A stretch of DNA of 64,000 bases from Sophora flavescens (GCA_030762895.1 JAUPTC010000208.1:1-64000); one strand, 5' to 3'; shown: positions 46,719 to 59,463, counted from the first letter of the stretch. Notes: generated from the letters alone by a model not told the origin. A program made the numbers and translations.

Positions 46719-47294
46719 TAGAGCTAGGTATATGGACCTGAGTTCGCGGACAGTCCGTTTAACCCGCAGTCCGCGGACTTGTGCGCTTTTAACAATTTTT
46801 TTAAACTGTATTGGGCCACAAAAAAATCGTTTCAGACACAGCCCAACTAAAAAAAAATGACCTAGCTAACTCAAGGGCAAGCTAAGATTGATCAGGATTC
46901 AAGATTGGGCAGATTATTGATGCCCATATGCAAGTACTTGCATAAGCACACTGCAATATGTGATGCTATATATAGAAAGAGAACATGTATTTAAATTTAT
47001 GGTTAACTGGTAAATTATGCTATATATAGTTCGTGGGTGTAAATTTATTTTTTGAGACTCACCTGTCCTGTTTCAAGTTCAAGATATGTATGGTTATAAT
47101 GATCATGAATTGACAAGGTTGGTAAAATTTTCTTTTTTTGATGTTTGATAAAAAAAAAATGGTTTGGAATTCACTGACAGTCCGTTTAGTCCAAGGACTA
47201 TGCGGACTCTGTTTTTCAGAGTCCATTTACCATGCGAACTTTTAGGTCCGATCCGTTTCAGTGCGGACCGGACTGGTCCACATACCCAACTCTA
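46719..47294. mobile_element. hAT-like MITE
   Basis: Ends TAGAGCTAGGTATATGGACC and GGTCCACATACCCAACTCTA (imperfect inverted repeats), flanked by 8-mers ACCACATA and GCTACACA, 5 of 8 matching. Interior has TCCGCGGAC and related dyads. 576 bp, noncoding. The decayed target duplication leaves the class uncertain. Confidence 0.6.
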
Positions 47295-47612
47295 GCTACA
47301 CATGTGACCTACGTCCAGGGAGAGCGCAATTGATCTTCACCCTTATCTTGATACTAGAAATACAAAGTGTTTTACAATAGAAACCTCCCATGATCTTTCC
47401 TCCTAGTCTTGCCTTCCATGTCTTCCACATGGTACCTCCAAGAACTACACCCAAGATTGACATTTCTACTTCTATACATCTTTTCTCATCTCTCACAATC
47501 ACTCCATGATTTTCTCTCAAGATAGAATTGCCTCACACTCATAATACTCCACTTTTTCTACACTCTTGTGTATTGTACTTATGCACTGATCATCACCTAT
47601 TACATGATATGT

Positions 47613-47622
47613 ATTTATAGAG
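47613..47622 (-). promoter_or_regulatory. TATA box of solo Copia LTR
   Basis: CTATAAATAC on the minus strand; also present in the copied segment near 42351-42360. Confidence 0.5.
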
Positions 47623-47737
47623 CTATATGTGAGTCTTGATCCTTGTGACATCATCAATCCTTGTGAGTCTAGATCCAAGTTAGTTATTGCACTAACTAAC
47701 TAACCAACTTCTCAGCCGATTGCAAATTGTCACTCCA

Positions 47738-47885
47738 TGATCAATTATTAGGTTGACCATAATCGATTATGCTATCTCTATCTCGGACGTCTTTTATAAT
47801 ACTAGCAATACTCGATTATGCTAATCAATTATGATGCTCCTGTTAACCATATAATCGATTATACCATCACCATAATCGATCATGC
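47738..47885 (-). promoter_or_regulatory. U3 array of AATCGATTAT dyads
   Basis: Six dyads (AATCGATTAT, ATCAATTAT and ATAATCGATCAT types) with centres at about 47742.5, 47764.5, 47813.5, 47826.5, 47856.5 and 47877.5. They form three pairs spaced 22, 13 and 21 bp. The array is 120-260 bp upstream of the TATA box. Confidence 0.6.
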
Positions 47886-47938
47886 CTCTGCAACTATAAC
47901 TTCATATTGTTGATTTTGAGGCACTTCTCAACATTAAA

Positions 47939-48245
47939 TTTATTAAATATATTAATATATTAATTCTTAACAATTTTTTAAAATTGCTTAATGATTACCT
48001 AATAAAACTTTTTTATGTTTGTCTATAATTAACTAAGGTCATCTCCAATGAAAGTTGCTATAGACACAAGAACTGATTCTCTCATTAGAGCACTAGTAGT
48101 AACATGGCATTAATATATAAGCACCATTTCTTATGATCGATTTTTAAACAAACTAACTAACTTTAGAGTTGCAATATTGAATTAAAGAGTTGCTTAAAAT
48201 AATTTAAAGTAAAAAATATTATGTAACACGGTGAAATTCATAAAA

Positions 48246-48302
<57 letters not shown>

Positions 48303-49582
48303 CAACTTCAATAAATTCCACCTGATCAAAGTCACTATAACCGGACGGTTAAAAAATATGAACACTATAGCCAAAAAAAATACCGAGAGACTCGACCATC
48401 GTTTTACTTTTATCAATTTTTTAACAAGTCTCTAACACTAAATTTAGAGTAAAATACTTCAACATCTTTTCTAATTGGTTGATATTTTCTACATTTATCT
48501 ATTTTATAAAAGCTACATAAAACCTCTTTAATATTTACACATATACTTATAAAAAAATGTTACACATGAATTTAATTAAACACAATAAGTTTAAACTCAG
48601 GAACGCTTAGACGAGATGACACAGGTTTTTTCCAACTTAACCGGTGGTCCGAGTTCAAATTTGAGTCTCATGAATGTAGCAATGTTAAAAATCTATAGGG
48701 AGAGTTTTGTCGTCCTTATGATCCTATCCAATTTGAGAGATTAGTCTTTGCAGTTGCGCATGATAATACTATGAGAGAAAAAAACACACACAATAAGTTT
48801 AACTTTAACGAAGTCATTAGCCAACTATTAATAATTTTGAAATAAAATTTTAATTGTAACTTTACCATTCACTCACATTACTAAATGATTTGTGCTTAAA
48901 ATGTTATTTTCATCCTTAGATCTTTACCTTTAAATGTATTTTTATCTCTTAATTTTATTGATATTACAAGAAACGGTGATGATTAAATAATCATTACCAA
49001 TTGATTACTGATTCTGTTAGTAGATTAATTGTGAGAGTTTAATTTTGATATATATTAATATATTTTCATTATAAAATTCATACACGGTCAATATTTCACA
49101 AATAAATTTATGAGTTAAAATTTGCTAAGAAATATTATGTACATTTATTTTGTATAAACTCTGACAACTTTAATTTTTTGGTCTAAACCCATCCCAATGC
49201 TGTCAACGAAATTCTAATTATTGTTCGCGGGGTGTGACTTCAGTCAAACATTATTTTAATTTAATAATACAAACTTTGCCATAAAAAATTAAAACTCTTG
49301 GAAAAGTAACGAAAGTTGTCCAACTTTAATGTACAGGTGATACGTCAATCATAAAGCATAGAAGAAAAGAAGAGGGCATGTATTGATCCGTACATAGAGC
49401 ATTGCCACCTTGACAAGTCTAAAAAAGATTCAGGTTTTATTCATTTTTTAAATAAAAAGGAAAGGCTCGGGTTAGGATCGATCATATATAACAAGGGAAA
49501 GAGAAGTTAGATTTAAAAATTAAGCCATGGAATGTACAATAGAAATTTCTCATATGCATTTCTCCTATATAAAAAAAATCAT
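47939..49582. other. Downstream flank of the RING gene; donor of the 2 kb copy
   Basis: No coding. Contains a (TA)n run at 48249-48300 and AT-rich DNA. Its right edge lies about 70 bp beyond the RING gene stop, so it probably includes transcript end sequences. Confidence 0.6.
48249..48300. repeat. (TA)n microsatellite
   Basis: About 26 TA units without interruption. Confidence 0.9.
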
Positions 49583-49647
49583 ATACATAAAGTATATGTG
49601 AAATGGAGAAATCACAAACTATGGAATTGCATGTTTCAGGACTAAGG

Positions 49648-52600
49648 TTAGTCCTCTAAGCTAGACTCCTTGTCATTGTGTAAGCACTCAGCATATACTT
49701 GCACAACATCTACTATTGGTGCTCGACATATTGGACAATTTCCACTGTTCCATTGCAACTCATTCGCGCACTTGAGACACGCACACATGTGCCCACATCT
49801 GCAACAAAATTTAGAGATAATAAGATGATACCATTGTGATTTGAAATAGAAATAAATAATTCACATTAAGATTAGTCCTTTCAGAAGCTAATACCTATAG
49901 AAAAGCGAGTTAGCTTTCGTCTCATAGCAAATGCAACAGTTGCCCTTCTTCGGTGTCCTGCTATGGAACTTCTTTTCTTCTTCTTCTTCTTTAACTGCAA
50001 TCATGTTAAATATACAATATTTATTGAGTGGAAGATAAGAAAGCAAACACTCTTACTGGAAAATTGTTGTTGTTGAAAAAGTAGAGGGCATAAAGTGAAA
50101 TAAAGTAAATTAGTCATTGCTATTGCATTTAGAGGATTCTGTGTAAGGAGCAACCCAAAGGAGGAAAATAAATGAAATGTTATTCATTCAACATAGCAAT
50201 CATGACCGTAGTCATCAAGTAGTGATACGCGGTCATATGGTACGCGGTTGTGTCACTTTTTACATTATATTACAAGACTTTCATTAAGGTGAACATGATA
50301 CACAATATATGATACGCAGTGTTAATGCCAGAATCTGGTAACTACGATCATGATACTTGTTGTAGAAACGAATGTTAAATATTGTTATATATGCATAAGA
50401 GTTTATTTATTGAATCAAGAAAAGTAAGAAAATGATCTGTTAGAGTAATGACACCTTTTTTCAGGTGTTGTAGCTATCTGAAAATTATTGCATAGACCTA
50501 AAATTCTTTATGATGCACTGTTAATATTGCGGTGTAAGATTAATTCATGTTAGCATTGTCCAAACGCGCGTAGAGATATATTCACAAACCTGTGTGAATC
50601 TCTTGGTTATTGGATTGTTGTGATTGCATCTGCATATCCATGCAGCTATTTATTGATTTCCTTAGCTCAGACATCTCATGAAAAAGTTGATCCATCTGCC
50701 TTCTCAAATCATATATGAATCCCATTTCCTACAAGCCATAAAAGTAGTGTGCTATTAATTAAGAAGATAGAGATTTAAATTAACCTACACTCAGATATAT
50801 GTAGGTAAGAGTAAAATAAGACTCACAATTGAATGATGATTTGTGGATGAAGAGTATTGTTGTCTATCATGATCAAAAGACTGAGATTGAGAATTAGGTG
50901 GTTGTGAAGATATAGATGCAACTCTATCACAATGATCCACAGTTTCATTATCTCTATAACTCCATGTTGTCAAAAGAGATGAAGAAGGTGTATGCATTGA
51001 TGATGATGATTCATGATCTGAACCACTAGTGATGCTCTCTTCTACCTTCTCTACCTCTTCCTCATTTCTCTTCTCCTCTTCCTCCTTTGCTCCATCTCTT
51101 CCATCTTCTTGAGTACTAGTGCATCCAGAGTGCAAACGTTCTTGAAAAAATGCCATCAATTGGTCCATACTCTCTTGGTTATCTTCCTCATTATATTGAC
51201 TATTGATTAGATGTGTCTGTGTTCCCATATGACACTTCATCAATTTATCCATCCTTTCCCGGAAGTCACTAGAAAGGAAAGTTGAAACTGTTCTTCTGTA
51301 ACCATGTACAATTTACTTTATGTTAAGATCAATGAAATATAGAATGAAAATCTTTAATTGAATTATTAGTGCTCCATTCACTATGCTATAATATCTTCAC
51401 ATATGACTTGTTTTCTTTAAATGCCAATCTTTTTGTTGTTTACTTGGACTTGGCATACATGAGAGGGCACGTAAGAAAGAGTGCTGATATTTGGAAAAGA
51501 AGTTAATTTGTCCAACACCCTAGATTTATACGGTGCATCATTTGTTTATTATTTTATTCTCTCTCTCAGTCTAATCAATCTATTAGTTCAAAACAACATT
51601 AAAAATTATGGTGCCCCGTATTGTTGTGAAATTTGATTATCAAAATATCATTTCCGCATAAGAAAAGATAACATGAATACCTTTCAAGGAGCTTGCGTAT
51701 CTCATCTTTGTCTGAACCAAAGTCAAGCATCTCCTTGTACCATTCTTGCCTGCGTTCTTCCCAATAGCTCCTAGGCCGAGAAATAGGACTAATCCAATCA
51801 TAACTAGCCTCACCATAGTTATGATCACTGCCTTCCTCCTCTTCTACTATCTCATCATAGCTGCTTGCAACATACTGCTGTTGACTTGTTTCATCCTCTT
51901 CTATCTCTTCATAACTGGTTTCGGCATGCGGGTCACTTGAATCAGTCATGGAAAAAGATGTCTCAATAGTTTCTTTTGGATCATCATTTTGATCTTCAAA
52001 GCATGTTCCTTGGAACGTGACATCTGAACTTGGATGAGCTTCTTCTTTGTTAGTGCCAAAAATAGTCTTGTTGCTGAGTTGGTTTGGGGTTGGAGAGTTA
52101 TCCAATTGTGTGATGTTGCTTATAATCTCCTTGCCAGGACTTCTTGGACCGGTTACTTCCGTTGGGGTTGACGTTCTATGTTCAGCCCCTATGTTAAATC
52201 TTTCTCTGTGATTAAATAAAAGATCTATATAATTTAGTATCACACAGGAGATTTTAATTATAGATCTTGTAGTTTTCATGTTTTGAAAATCTAAATATTG
52301 TTGCCAATAGTGTTGCCTACCTTTCATTATGTGTTAGCTTTGATACAAAATGACAAACACCGATGAGTTAAAAAGTTAAAAGCATATACAGAATACTAAT
52401 TTTTGCCATGCATTGTTTTTAGCCATGACATCTAATCTAATATAATTTAAAGGTTATTCATCAATTATGCATCTTAAGTGGTATTTGTAGATGAGCGTAC
52501 GGGAAGATGGAATAATGCAACTTTATTTCTTTTGTACCTTGGTTGCATGATTCTTCTAAAATGAAATAAATATATTTGTGACAACAATTGTGCAGATATG

Positions 52601-54257
52601 CTCTTATAACTTTCCTACCTAAACTTCACCTTATAGAATGAAATTTCAATAGTATTAGTGGTATTAGAGGTAAAAGATGAGACAAAGGGAGCTATAGGAG
52701 GTATTTTTCCATAAGAATTCCATTCAAGTGCTCTATCAATAACATTTGATGAGAAATTGTCATACCTTAGTTGCATAATTGCAGATCCTTGTGGTTGTCT
52801 AGTCACTTCAGGTACTGCTGATTTATGGCTGCATTGATCCTGAGCTGCTACTCCACGTTGTAATAATCTAAGCCGAAGCAATGACTACATGCATAGTGTG
52901 ATACAAAGAAAATGAGTTGCAATGGGGAAAATAAAACACCACCCTACTTATCCATTTCAAAAGCCTGCAGGGGAACTCACTATGTTATAAAAAAGAAGAG
53001 CAGTGTTATTTGAAGTTTGAAGAACCGGTTCGAACAACTTCTCGTATTCGAACTAGTTATTCAAATTACATTTTTGGAAAAAAAAAAAAAAAAAGCAAGC
53101 ACCACTTTTACCTGAATACGACCCCTTTGTGTGAAATTGGAAACTGCACCACGCTCTGCAAGATTGTGTAGCTCTCCATGCCTGTCACTCTCAAACTGCA
53201 TAAGCAAATCGTGGAATGCTCGGCGCCCCCTAATACGCGGGGAGCTTGTAACTTGAGCAAAAGCAATGTGCTCTGGTTGTTCTGGGGTAGAAGCACGATC
53301 ACGTTCTCTATATGGAGATCCAGTCACACTACTACACACATCATTATCATTGTCATCACTCAGTGACACTGCACTTTGCATTTGATTTGTAGCAGTGAGT
53401 CTCTTAATGATGTCTGCAACCTTGCCCCTCTCACTTTCTGAACCATCTGAACTATGAACTTTTGGTGAACAAGTTTTATCAGATTCCCAATCTGGGAATG
53501 ATTCTTCATTATTATTTTGGGGTTCATCAATGATTTCCCTTTGTTCTGAGACTATGCATTGTTGTTCCACACAAAGTGCATTTTCATTAGTACTATTAGT
53601 TCTCTCAGAAGAAGGATTTGCGTAGTGTCTTGGCTGTTGAGACTTGGAATCTTCAATCAGGAATATTGCGTCTTTTTCATTAGTACTAGTTCTCCCAAGG
53701 GACGGTGGTGCATTTGGTTTGGTGCAGTTGGATTGGTTGAGCCTCTTTTCCCATATCTGAACAAGGGAAGAAGCTCCAAGGATTGAGATTTCATCCTCCC
53801 TCCTAGAATTAAAACTAGATGACCTTGTTGAAGGGAAATTCTCCAACACATCAACCTCATTCTCAAGTGTTGATGACACCATTTCTCGAGCTTGTTTCGC
53901 AGCCCATCGATCAATGATTTGTGAGTGCCTCGGGCTCACAAGTGCAGACAATGATGAAGAATCATCTTTTTCCTTGAAGATGTTGTGGTTTCTGCTCGTG
54001 AAAGTTATATTTCCAAGGTTGTTCTTGACAACTCTTGAGGCCCAAGTATCAGTGTTTTTAATTGGTTTTTGGGTGTTCTGGTTTGATGCATAATCAGAAG
54101 AGATGGAAATGTTGCATGTGTTAATGTGGTCTCTTACAAAGTTCTTCATGTTGTTTTGGAATGCAGCGTGTTTAGTGCATGCATCACGAAGATTATGGTC
54201 CCTCAAAACACAACCAAATGGAGAAGATGAAGGGATTTCAACTTGGGATGATGCCAT
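49648..54257 (-). CDS. RING-finger E3 ubiquitin ligase-like protein, 7 exons
   Basis: Exons on the minus strand: 54257-53112, 52884-52766, 52205-51681, 51295-50827, 50728-50590, 49994-49895, 49798-49648. All junctions are GT-AG, phases agree, and the total is 2649 nt (882 aa). The ATG lies in AAAATGGC. Domains: conserved blocks SPRHSQIIDRWAAKQARE (about 110) and AERGAVSNFTQRGRIQ/SLLRLRLLQRG across the first junction; acidic repeats SYEEI and SYDEIVEEEE; DWISPISRPRSYWEERRQEW before exon 4; the exon 3/4 joint RRTVSTFLSSDFRERMDKLM; a coiled coil in exon 5 (RRQMDQLFHEMSELRKSI). The C-terminal RING has ligands C819, C822, C834, H836, C840, C843, C854, C857 (CGHMCACLKC, CPIC), spaced as in Neuralized and XIAP RINGs. 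Likely binds E2 and ubiquitinates unknown targets. Intact, no lesion seen. It matches a plant RING family of about 850-900 aa from memory; targets are unknown. Confidence 0.9.
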
Positions 54258-55276
54258 TTTTTTCTCTCTTATTCTATTGGTTGTTTTTTCTTTGTTCCCT
54301 ACTCAAAACTTCACTAGGGATGATGATGATTAATGGCTACGAATATTTATTAACACAGATCAATATGATAAAAGAAGAGTGACCCTTAGATTGAAAACTC
54401 TCCAAAATTTTATAATTTTCTCAAACCTTGGAAGGTCTCAAAACACACAGACACAGGAAAAAAAAAACACATAAAAAACAGAAGAGCATAAGGTTGTTAT
54501 GGAGAAAAGAAGAAGGGGTCGTTAATACAGAAAACATAAGAGTTGGTTGAGGCTTATAAAACAAATCATCATTTAACTCATTGCCGCGTTTCTTTCCTAT
54601 ATTTAGAGCTTTTGCATAACGGATGTGAACTATGGGAGAGGAAAAAAAGAAGACCGGTTTGTGTGTTGTGGTGTTTTTCGTTGAAATTGTCAGAGGGTAA
54701 AGCTAAAATTGGAGGAACTCTTGGTTTCAGCTAGGAGAGAAACTATATGGTGTGGTTCTCTCTAAGGCTAGGAACATGCAACCCAGTAATGTGAGTTGCA
54801 CATTTTTTTATCATAGAATAATAGAAGGGTTTTTCTATATAGCAAGGTTCAAAAACAGCAACTATTTATTAAAAAGTTAAGTGTTTTATTTTTGAAAATA
54901 TAAAATACAAAAGTTTTCATATGAATTTATTTTTTTGGATTGTGCAAGATTGCATAGGATAGAAAAACACACTTTAGAAATTCCACATATGTAAAAGATT
55001 CAATAACACATGAAAATTTGTGTTATACCATGAATGTTACTTGCACGGTTTTTGCAAGGCCGTGTCCAGACATTTTGGGTCCAAGGCAGGCCAATTAGAG
55101 AAATTTAAAGAGAAAAAACAAATAATCGTTACTTTATTAATTTTAAGTCATTGTTATTAACAAAATCACTTGCATAACTGATTTTTCTCTAATGGTACTA
55201 ATGCTTAATCTTTTTAGACAAAAGAAACAAACAGTTTCAATTGCAATCAATTTATATTTTCCCGAAATTTCACACA
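54258..55276. other. 5' flank of the RING gene
   Basis: Purine-rich leader sequence on the minus strand directly above the ATG, probable 5' UTR and promoter. I see no decisive TATA box or transcription start. Short plus-strand frames at 54103-54734 are antisense shadows or chance. Confidence 0.5.
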
Positions 55277-55621
55277 TGAGGGTGGGTATTGAAGTTGCAG
55301 TTATGTCCCACATTGCCAATGTTCCTGGGCTGTGCAATGCTTATATATGTTTGGGCACCCTCATCTTTTGAGTTAGCTTTTGGGAGTGAGATCTAAGCAT
55401 ATTTAACATGGTATCAAAGCCAGATTTTGCAAGCAATGTGGGAATTGGAACCAGGCCCATGTTGCGCGTGAGGGTGGGCAGTGGGTATGCAAGTTGCATT
55501 TGTGTCCCACATTGCCAAGGTTCCCGCCAAGGTTCCCGGGCTGTGCAATGCTTATATATATGCTTGGACACCCTCATCATTTGAGCTAACTTTTGGGCTT
55601 GAGACCCAAGCATATTTAACA
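55277..55621 (+). mobile_element. TRIM-like miniature LTR element
   Basis: Two direct repeats, 55277-55408 and 55469-55621, each TGAGGGTGGG...CATATTTAACA. The first is followed at once by TGGTATCAAAGCCAG, an initiator-tRNA-Met primer site (55409-55423). Only about 60 bp of internal DNA. Each LTR has a TTATATAT box before GCTTGG/GTTTGG. The right LTR has a 12 bp tandem duplication (GCCAAGGTTCCC). No target duplication was found. Confidence 0.7.
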
Positions 55622-56326
55622 TTTAAAAGATATGTATTAGGATTGATGGGTCATATAATTATAACACTTGCTGCCAGCTTGGGTTAGAAAGCCACATTGT
55701 TACTTGATACTTAAATAAAATATCTGCCATTATTGGCCTTTGTCATCTTATTATTAATAAAATCCAAAAAATAAAAACATGGCCTAGGCAAGAAGTGTCT
55801 TATTCCTTGATACGAGACCCTATTATGTTCTACTATATCAATCCCTTGGAGTTATAAGATGTCTTACTTAGACCTACTCAAGTTAAAGAATCGCTATTGA
55901 AGCAGTGTTAGAAAAGTTTCCTCGGAGAGACAATAATAATAATATTAATAATAGAATACAGTATGGTAGTAAAACAGTAACAGACTCGTTATTTGGACAC
56001 AAAAAAGGTGTTGGACATCATATAAGCATACAAATTTTGATTGGACCCTACTAACATTTATCAGGCCTGGTATCGTTAAACCCATTCAGACTATGGTGTC
56101 GGACATATAGTATCACGATTTTGTGTTCAAAAATTGTTTCTGAAATAGTAAAAGCTAATGATTTGTATATCAGGGGACAGCCTACACCAAGACTGACCCA
56201 AGGTATGGTGAGACATAAAGTTAGGCGATGTTTTAAAATGAGCAAATTATGAGAGGAAGTCTCGTAGATGCAATTTTTGTTAGGTGTCAGATATTTTTTA
56301 TTAGCGAACTATGTATGAGTTAAGAG
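55622..56326. other. Noncoding, no features
   Basis: AT-rich, no gene recognised; an AATAAT-rich stretch at 55931-55956. Confidence 0.5.
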
Positions 56327-56726
56327 CAAGTTTGGGACACACCAAATCAGCTGTTTTTTTTTTTGTCATTTCAGTTGTTTGGGACACAATCAATTATGTT
56401 TGGTATAGTGATTATTTTTTACAAAAAGCTTTTTCTTTGAATTTAAGCTGTTTTGGAAACATCTCCATTCACGGACTGTTTGTTTTATTTTTTCTTTTGA
56501 TTATAATCTACACTGGAGATTCACGGATGACGAAAGTACTAAAGTACCAAACGGTACTGTACAAACTTGGCATAAAGTTTATGATTAAAATAAATAAAAA
56601 CATATCTTTTTTTTTAATTTATTATACAAAAGTGATTATTTTTACATCATCTAAATGAAATAGATTATCTTAAAACCGCTTATCAGCAAATATACCCAAA
56701 TAAAAACAGATTCTGATTATAATTAG
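56327..56726. mobile_element. Inverted Harbinger-like MITE copy, truncated
   Basis: GTTTGGGACACACC start and GATAATCTATTT/AAAGATTATCTT-type interior. 56600-56720 is the reverse complement of about 41225-41340 in the MITE 41145-41611. Its distal end is cut where LTR-like sequence begins. Confidence 0.6.
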
Positions 56727-58892
56727 TTATGTGTTGTTTTGTGAATGATTGTGTTAGTAGTTGTTGTTCGAAGTTCGTGGAGGAAACCGGATTTGAAAAC
56801 TGAGACTTCGTTGAATCAGAACTTGAATCTTCAAAGGTAAGGGAAGTTTGCCTGATGAGCTTCGATAATTATGTGTATAAAATTGTTTGGTGTGTCTATA
56901 ATTAATTGTGTAGGTTGTGGTGTATGTTTAAAAATTATTGCGTTATATTTTGTGATGCATGATTTATCTGTGAAAGCATGCTATAAATTGTGATTTGTGA
57001 ATTTATTATTGGGTGTGAAAGCATGTGATAAATTGTGTTGTGTGAAATTTTCTGCTGATTTTTATGATTGGCTGGAAGCCTGACACGGATCAGTGCTCAT
57101 TAGAAATTAATGATAAAACGTTAAGAAAATTTAAAGGAAATACTATGTTTTTTAAAATTGGTGGATTTAATTTTTAAGTTGAATATAATAATATTTTAAT
57201 GAGTTTTAATAAAAGAATAAGTTAATGAGCAACCGCGCGTACGTAACGGTGAAAAAATTTCACTTTCGCACTTTTTCCAAAAACGTTGGGAAAAATGGAA
57301 ATAAATCTTAATTTTAAGAAAATGTATTTTAAAAAGTATTTTAAGATTGATAATATATAATTTTTCAAGAAATAAGGGTTTTTGCTTACCTAACGGCAAT
57401 ATGAGGAAAAACATACTTTTACATGAGAAAAATAAATATATGGGTTAGAAATGATTTTAAAAGAATTAACAGATTTTCAGGAATAAAAATAATTTAAGGG
57501 AAAAATGATTTTCGTTACGTTTTAAAACGAATTTCACCGAAAAAGGATTTTTGGAAAAGAACTTAAGAACAGCGGAAATATCCGACAAACTTGGATAAGT
57601 TTTGGGAGTTTTTGTTTTTGGTTGTGTTTCACTGAACGGAAATTCTTTGGGGAAAAATAAAGGAAAGGATAAGGACCAAGATTGCCAAGATGTCGGGCTA
57701 GTGTTCCTAAAAGGAAATTGCACTTGGAAGGGAAAGGAATTGGAATACCTAAGGAAGGGTAGTCGGGAGCTTTAAGCCTCGACAGAGGAAAAACAAATGA
57801 TAAAGAACACAATTACGATAACAAAGGATTTTACATGCATAGTCTAGTAAACATGCCATATTTGGGCAGACATGCCTTGGTTATCGAGCTACAATTTCAC
57901 AAAGGGTGAATTGGGTAAATTGGTTAGTTACGGACCAAAAAAAAATTCTATGGTCTTTGGGTCATAGGGACATTCGGGCTTTGAAAATCCAGTGAATACT
58001 TGGGGCCTTGCAACCTCGGGTTGTGGAATTCAGTTACTCGGCACGAATATACTCAATAGGGAACTATTCCAATATTATTTTAGGTGCTCCATCGTGATAT
58101 TCTCTGAACAATTGGAGCAGACCTAAATTTAGAGGCCCATCTCATGAGACAATTGTGTTAAGGGTATCGCAGCCTAATCATCGCTCGAAGAAGGGAAGTT
58201 AGGAATCTCTGGAAAATAAAGGTCAAGACTCATAGGAATGGATATTGAAGTGTCATGCATTTTTGAAAAATTACGATTGGATGATTGGGTATGAATCCCA
58301 TTGGTAGGAAATATTTATAGTATGTATACATGATGTTTGTTTGAGTGTCGTGTATGTAGTTAACATAATGAAACTCAATGATGACACTCACCCTTGCTTT
58401 ATTTATTTTCATGTTGGATATCGTATACGGGAATACGTTCCCTGCACTTTGACGAGACTGATGACGGAAGCGTGTGGAGGACTAACCTGGATACTTCTGC
58501 GGGCGGGGAGTTCTAGGGAGGACTTTCAAATGGTGTTTTCTTAAGTGCGACCAGCTATAGGATTTGTTTTGGGTTTACTGTTGGGACATAGTACCGCTAC
58601 TATATAGAAGTTTAGTTGATGTGTGTTTTCCTTATACTATGGCTTAAATAAATGATTTGTATTATAAAGGGCCATATATAAAACTGTATTGATATATATA
58701 TGTGTGTGTGTGTGTTCGATTGTTTGTTAATTATAAAGTTTTGGTTTGTACCGGTAAAGAAAAAGAAAAGAAAAATTTACCACTAATTTTGAGGAAGTTA
58801 AAAAAATTAGAGAAAATTATACTTTTCCAAAAGCAACCAACGTAAATATTTTCAATCTTTTAATTTCAACATGTAGTGTCAAGAGGGTGTTA
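56727..58892 (+). mobile_element. Truncated Tekay-like LTR (3' part)
   Basis: Resembles 29000-30110 plus 35830-36916 of the 3.9 kb solo LTR (for example AATCTTCAAAGGTAAGGG, and the end TTTCAACATGTAGTG...GGGTGTTAC). The 5' portion and TGTAACA start are missing. It is flanked by the duplicated MITE piece rather than a 5 bp duplication. Confidence 0.65.
58689..58714. repeat. (TA)n(TG)n microsatellite
   Basis: Short compound dinucleotide run. Confidence 0.8.
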
Positions 58893-59078
58893 CGGGACAC
58901 ACCAAATCAGCTTTTTTTTGGTCATTTCAGTTGTTTGGGACACAATCAATTATATTTGGTATAATGATTATTTTTTTACAAAAAGCTTTTTCTTTGAATT
59001 TAAGCTGTTTTGGAAACATCTCCATTCATGGACTGTTTGTTTTATTTTTTCTTTTGATTATAATCTACACTGGATTAA
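58893..59078. repeat. Second copy of the MITE end, about 185 bp
   Basis: Matches 56340-56515 at almost every base, from GGGACACACCAAATCAGC to TATAATCTACACTGG. It directly abuts the LTR 3' end. Confidence 0.8.
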
Positions 59079-59107
59079 CTTCTTTTTATCACTGACCTCT
59101 CAGAAGA

Positions 59108-59463
59108 TTTTGCGCCTGTTTGGTTAGGATTATTTCCACTTTTTTTCCGTTTGAGGTTATTATTCATGCATCTGGATACTATTCATGTGTTTGTTTACGA
59201 AACTTCGTTAAAAATAATTGATTGTCAAAACTGAGTTTTGTGAAAGCAAAAATTTCTAGCTTTTCCGTTGAAAATAATTGATTCTAGATGTAGGACCTAC
59301 AAAATTCTACATATTTATACTTCAAAAGTGATTTTACTTTATCATCCAAACAAAATCAATTCTTCTAAACCCACTTTTAAAATATTGTTACCAAACACAA
59401 TCAATTTTTTCAAAATCAATTCTTCCAAAATCAATTCTATCAAAATCTAAAACAAACGGATCG
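59108..59463. mobile_element. Probable MITE with GTTTGG ends
   Basis: GCGCCTGTTTGGTTAGG at the left and AAAACAAACGG at the right are weak inverted ends. Repeated AAAATCAATTCTTC and AAAATAATTGATT motifs fill the interior. No target duplication identified. Confidence 0.4.

Larger units (their letters stand above)
46563..47933 (-). mobile_element. Solo Copia LTR with hAT-like MITE inside
   Basis: Plus-strand ends TGTTGGGTTTTAG and CACTTCTCAACA; target duplication TTAAA (46558-46562, 47934-47938). About 790 bp after removing the inserted MITE. Minus-strand TATA (CTATAAATAC) at 47613-47622. U3 carries AATCGATTAT dyads. No internal coding region remains. Confidence 0.85.

Noticed and set aside
53559..53914. 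Open frames antisense or out of frame to the RING gene first exon
   Set aside because: They overlap a long coding exon with conserved blocks on the minus strand and have no features of their own.
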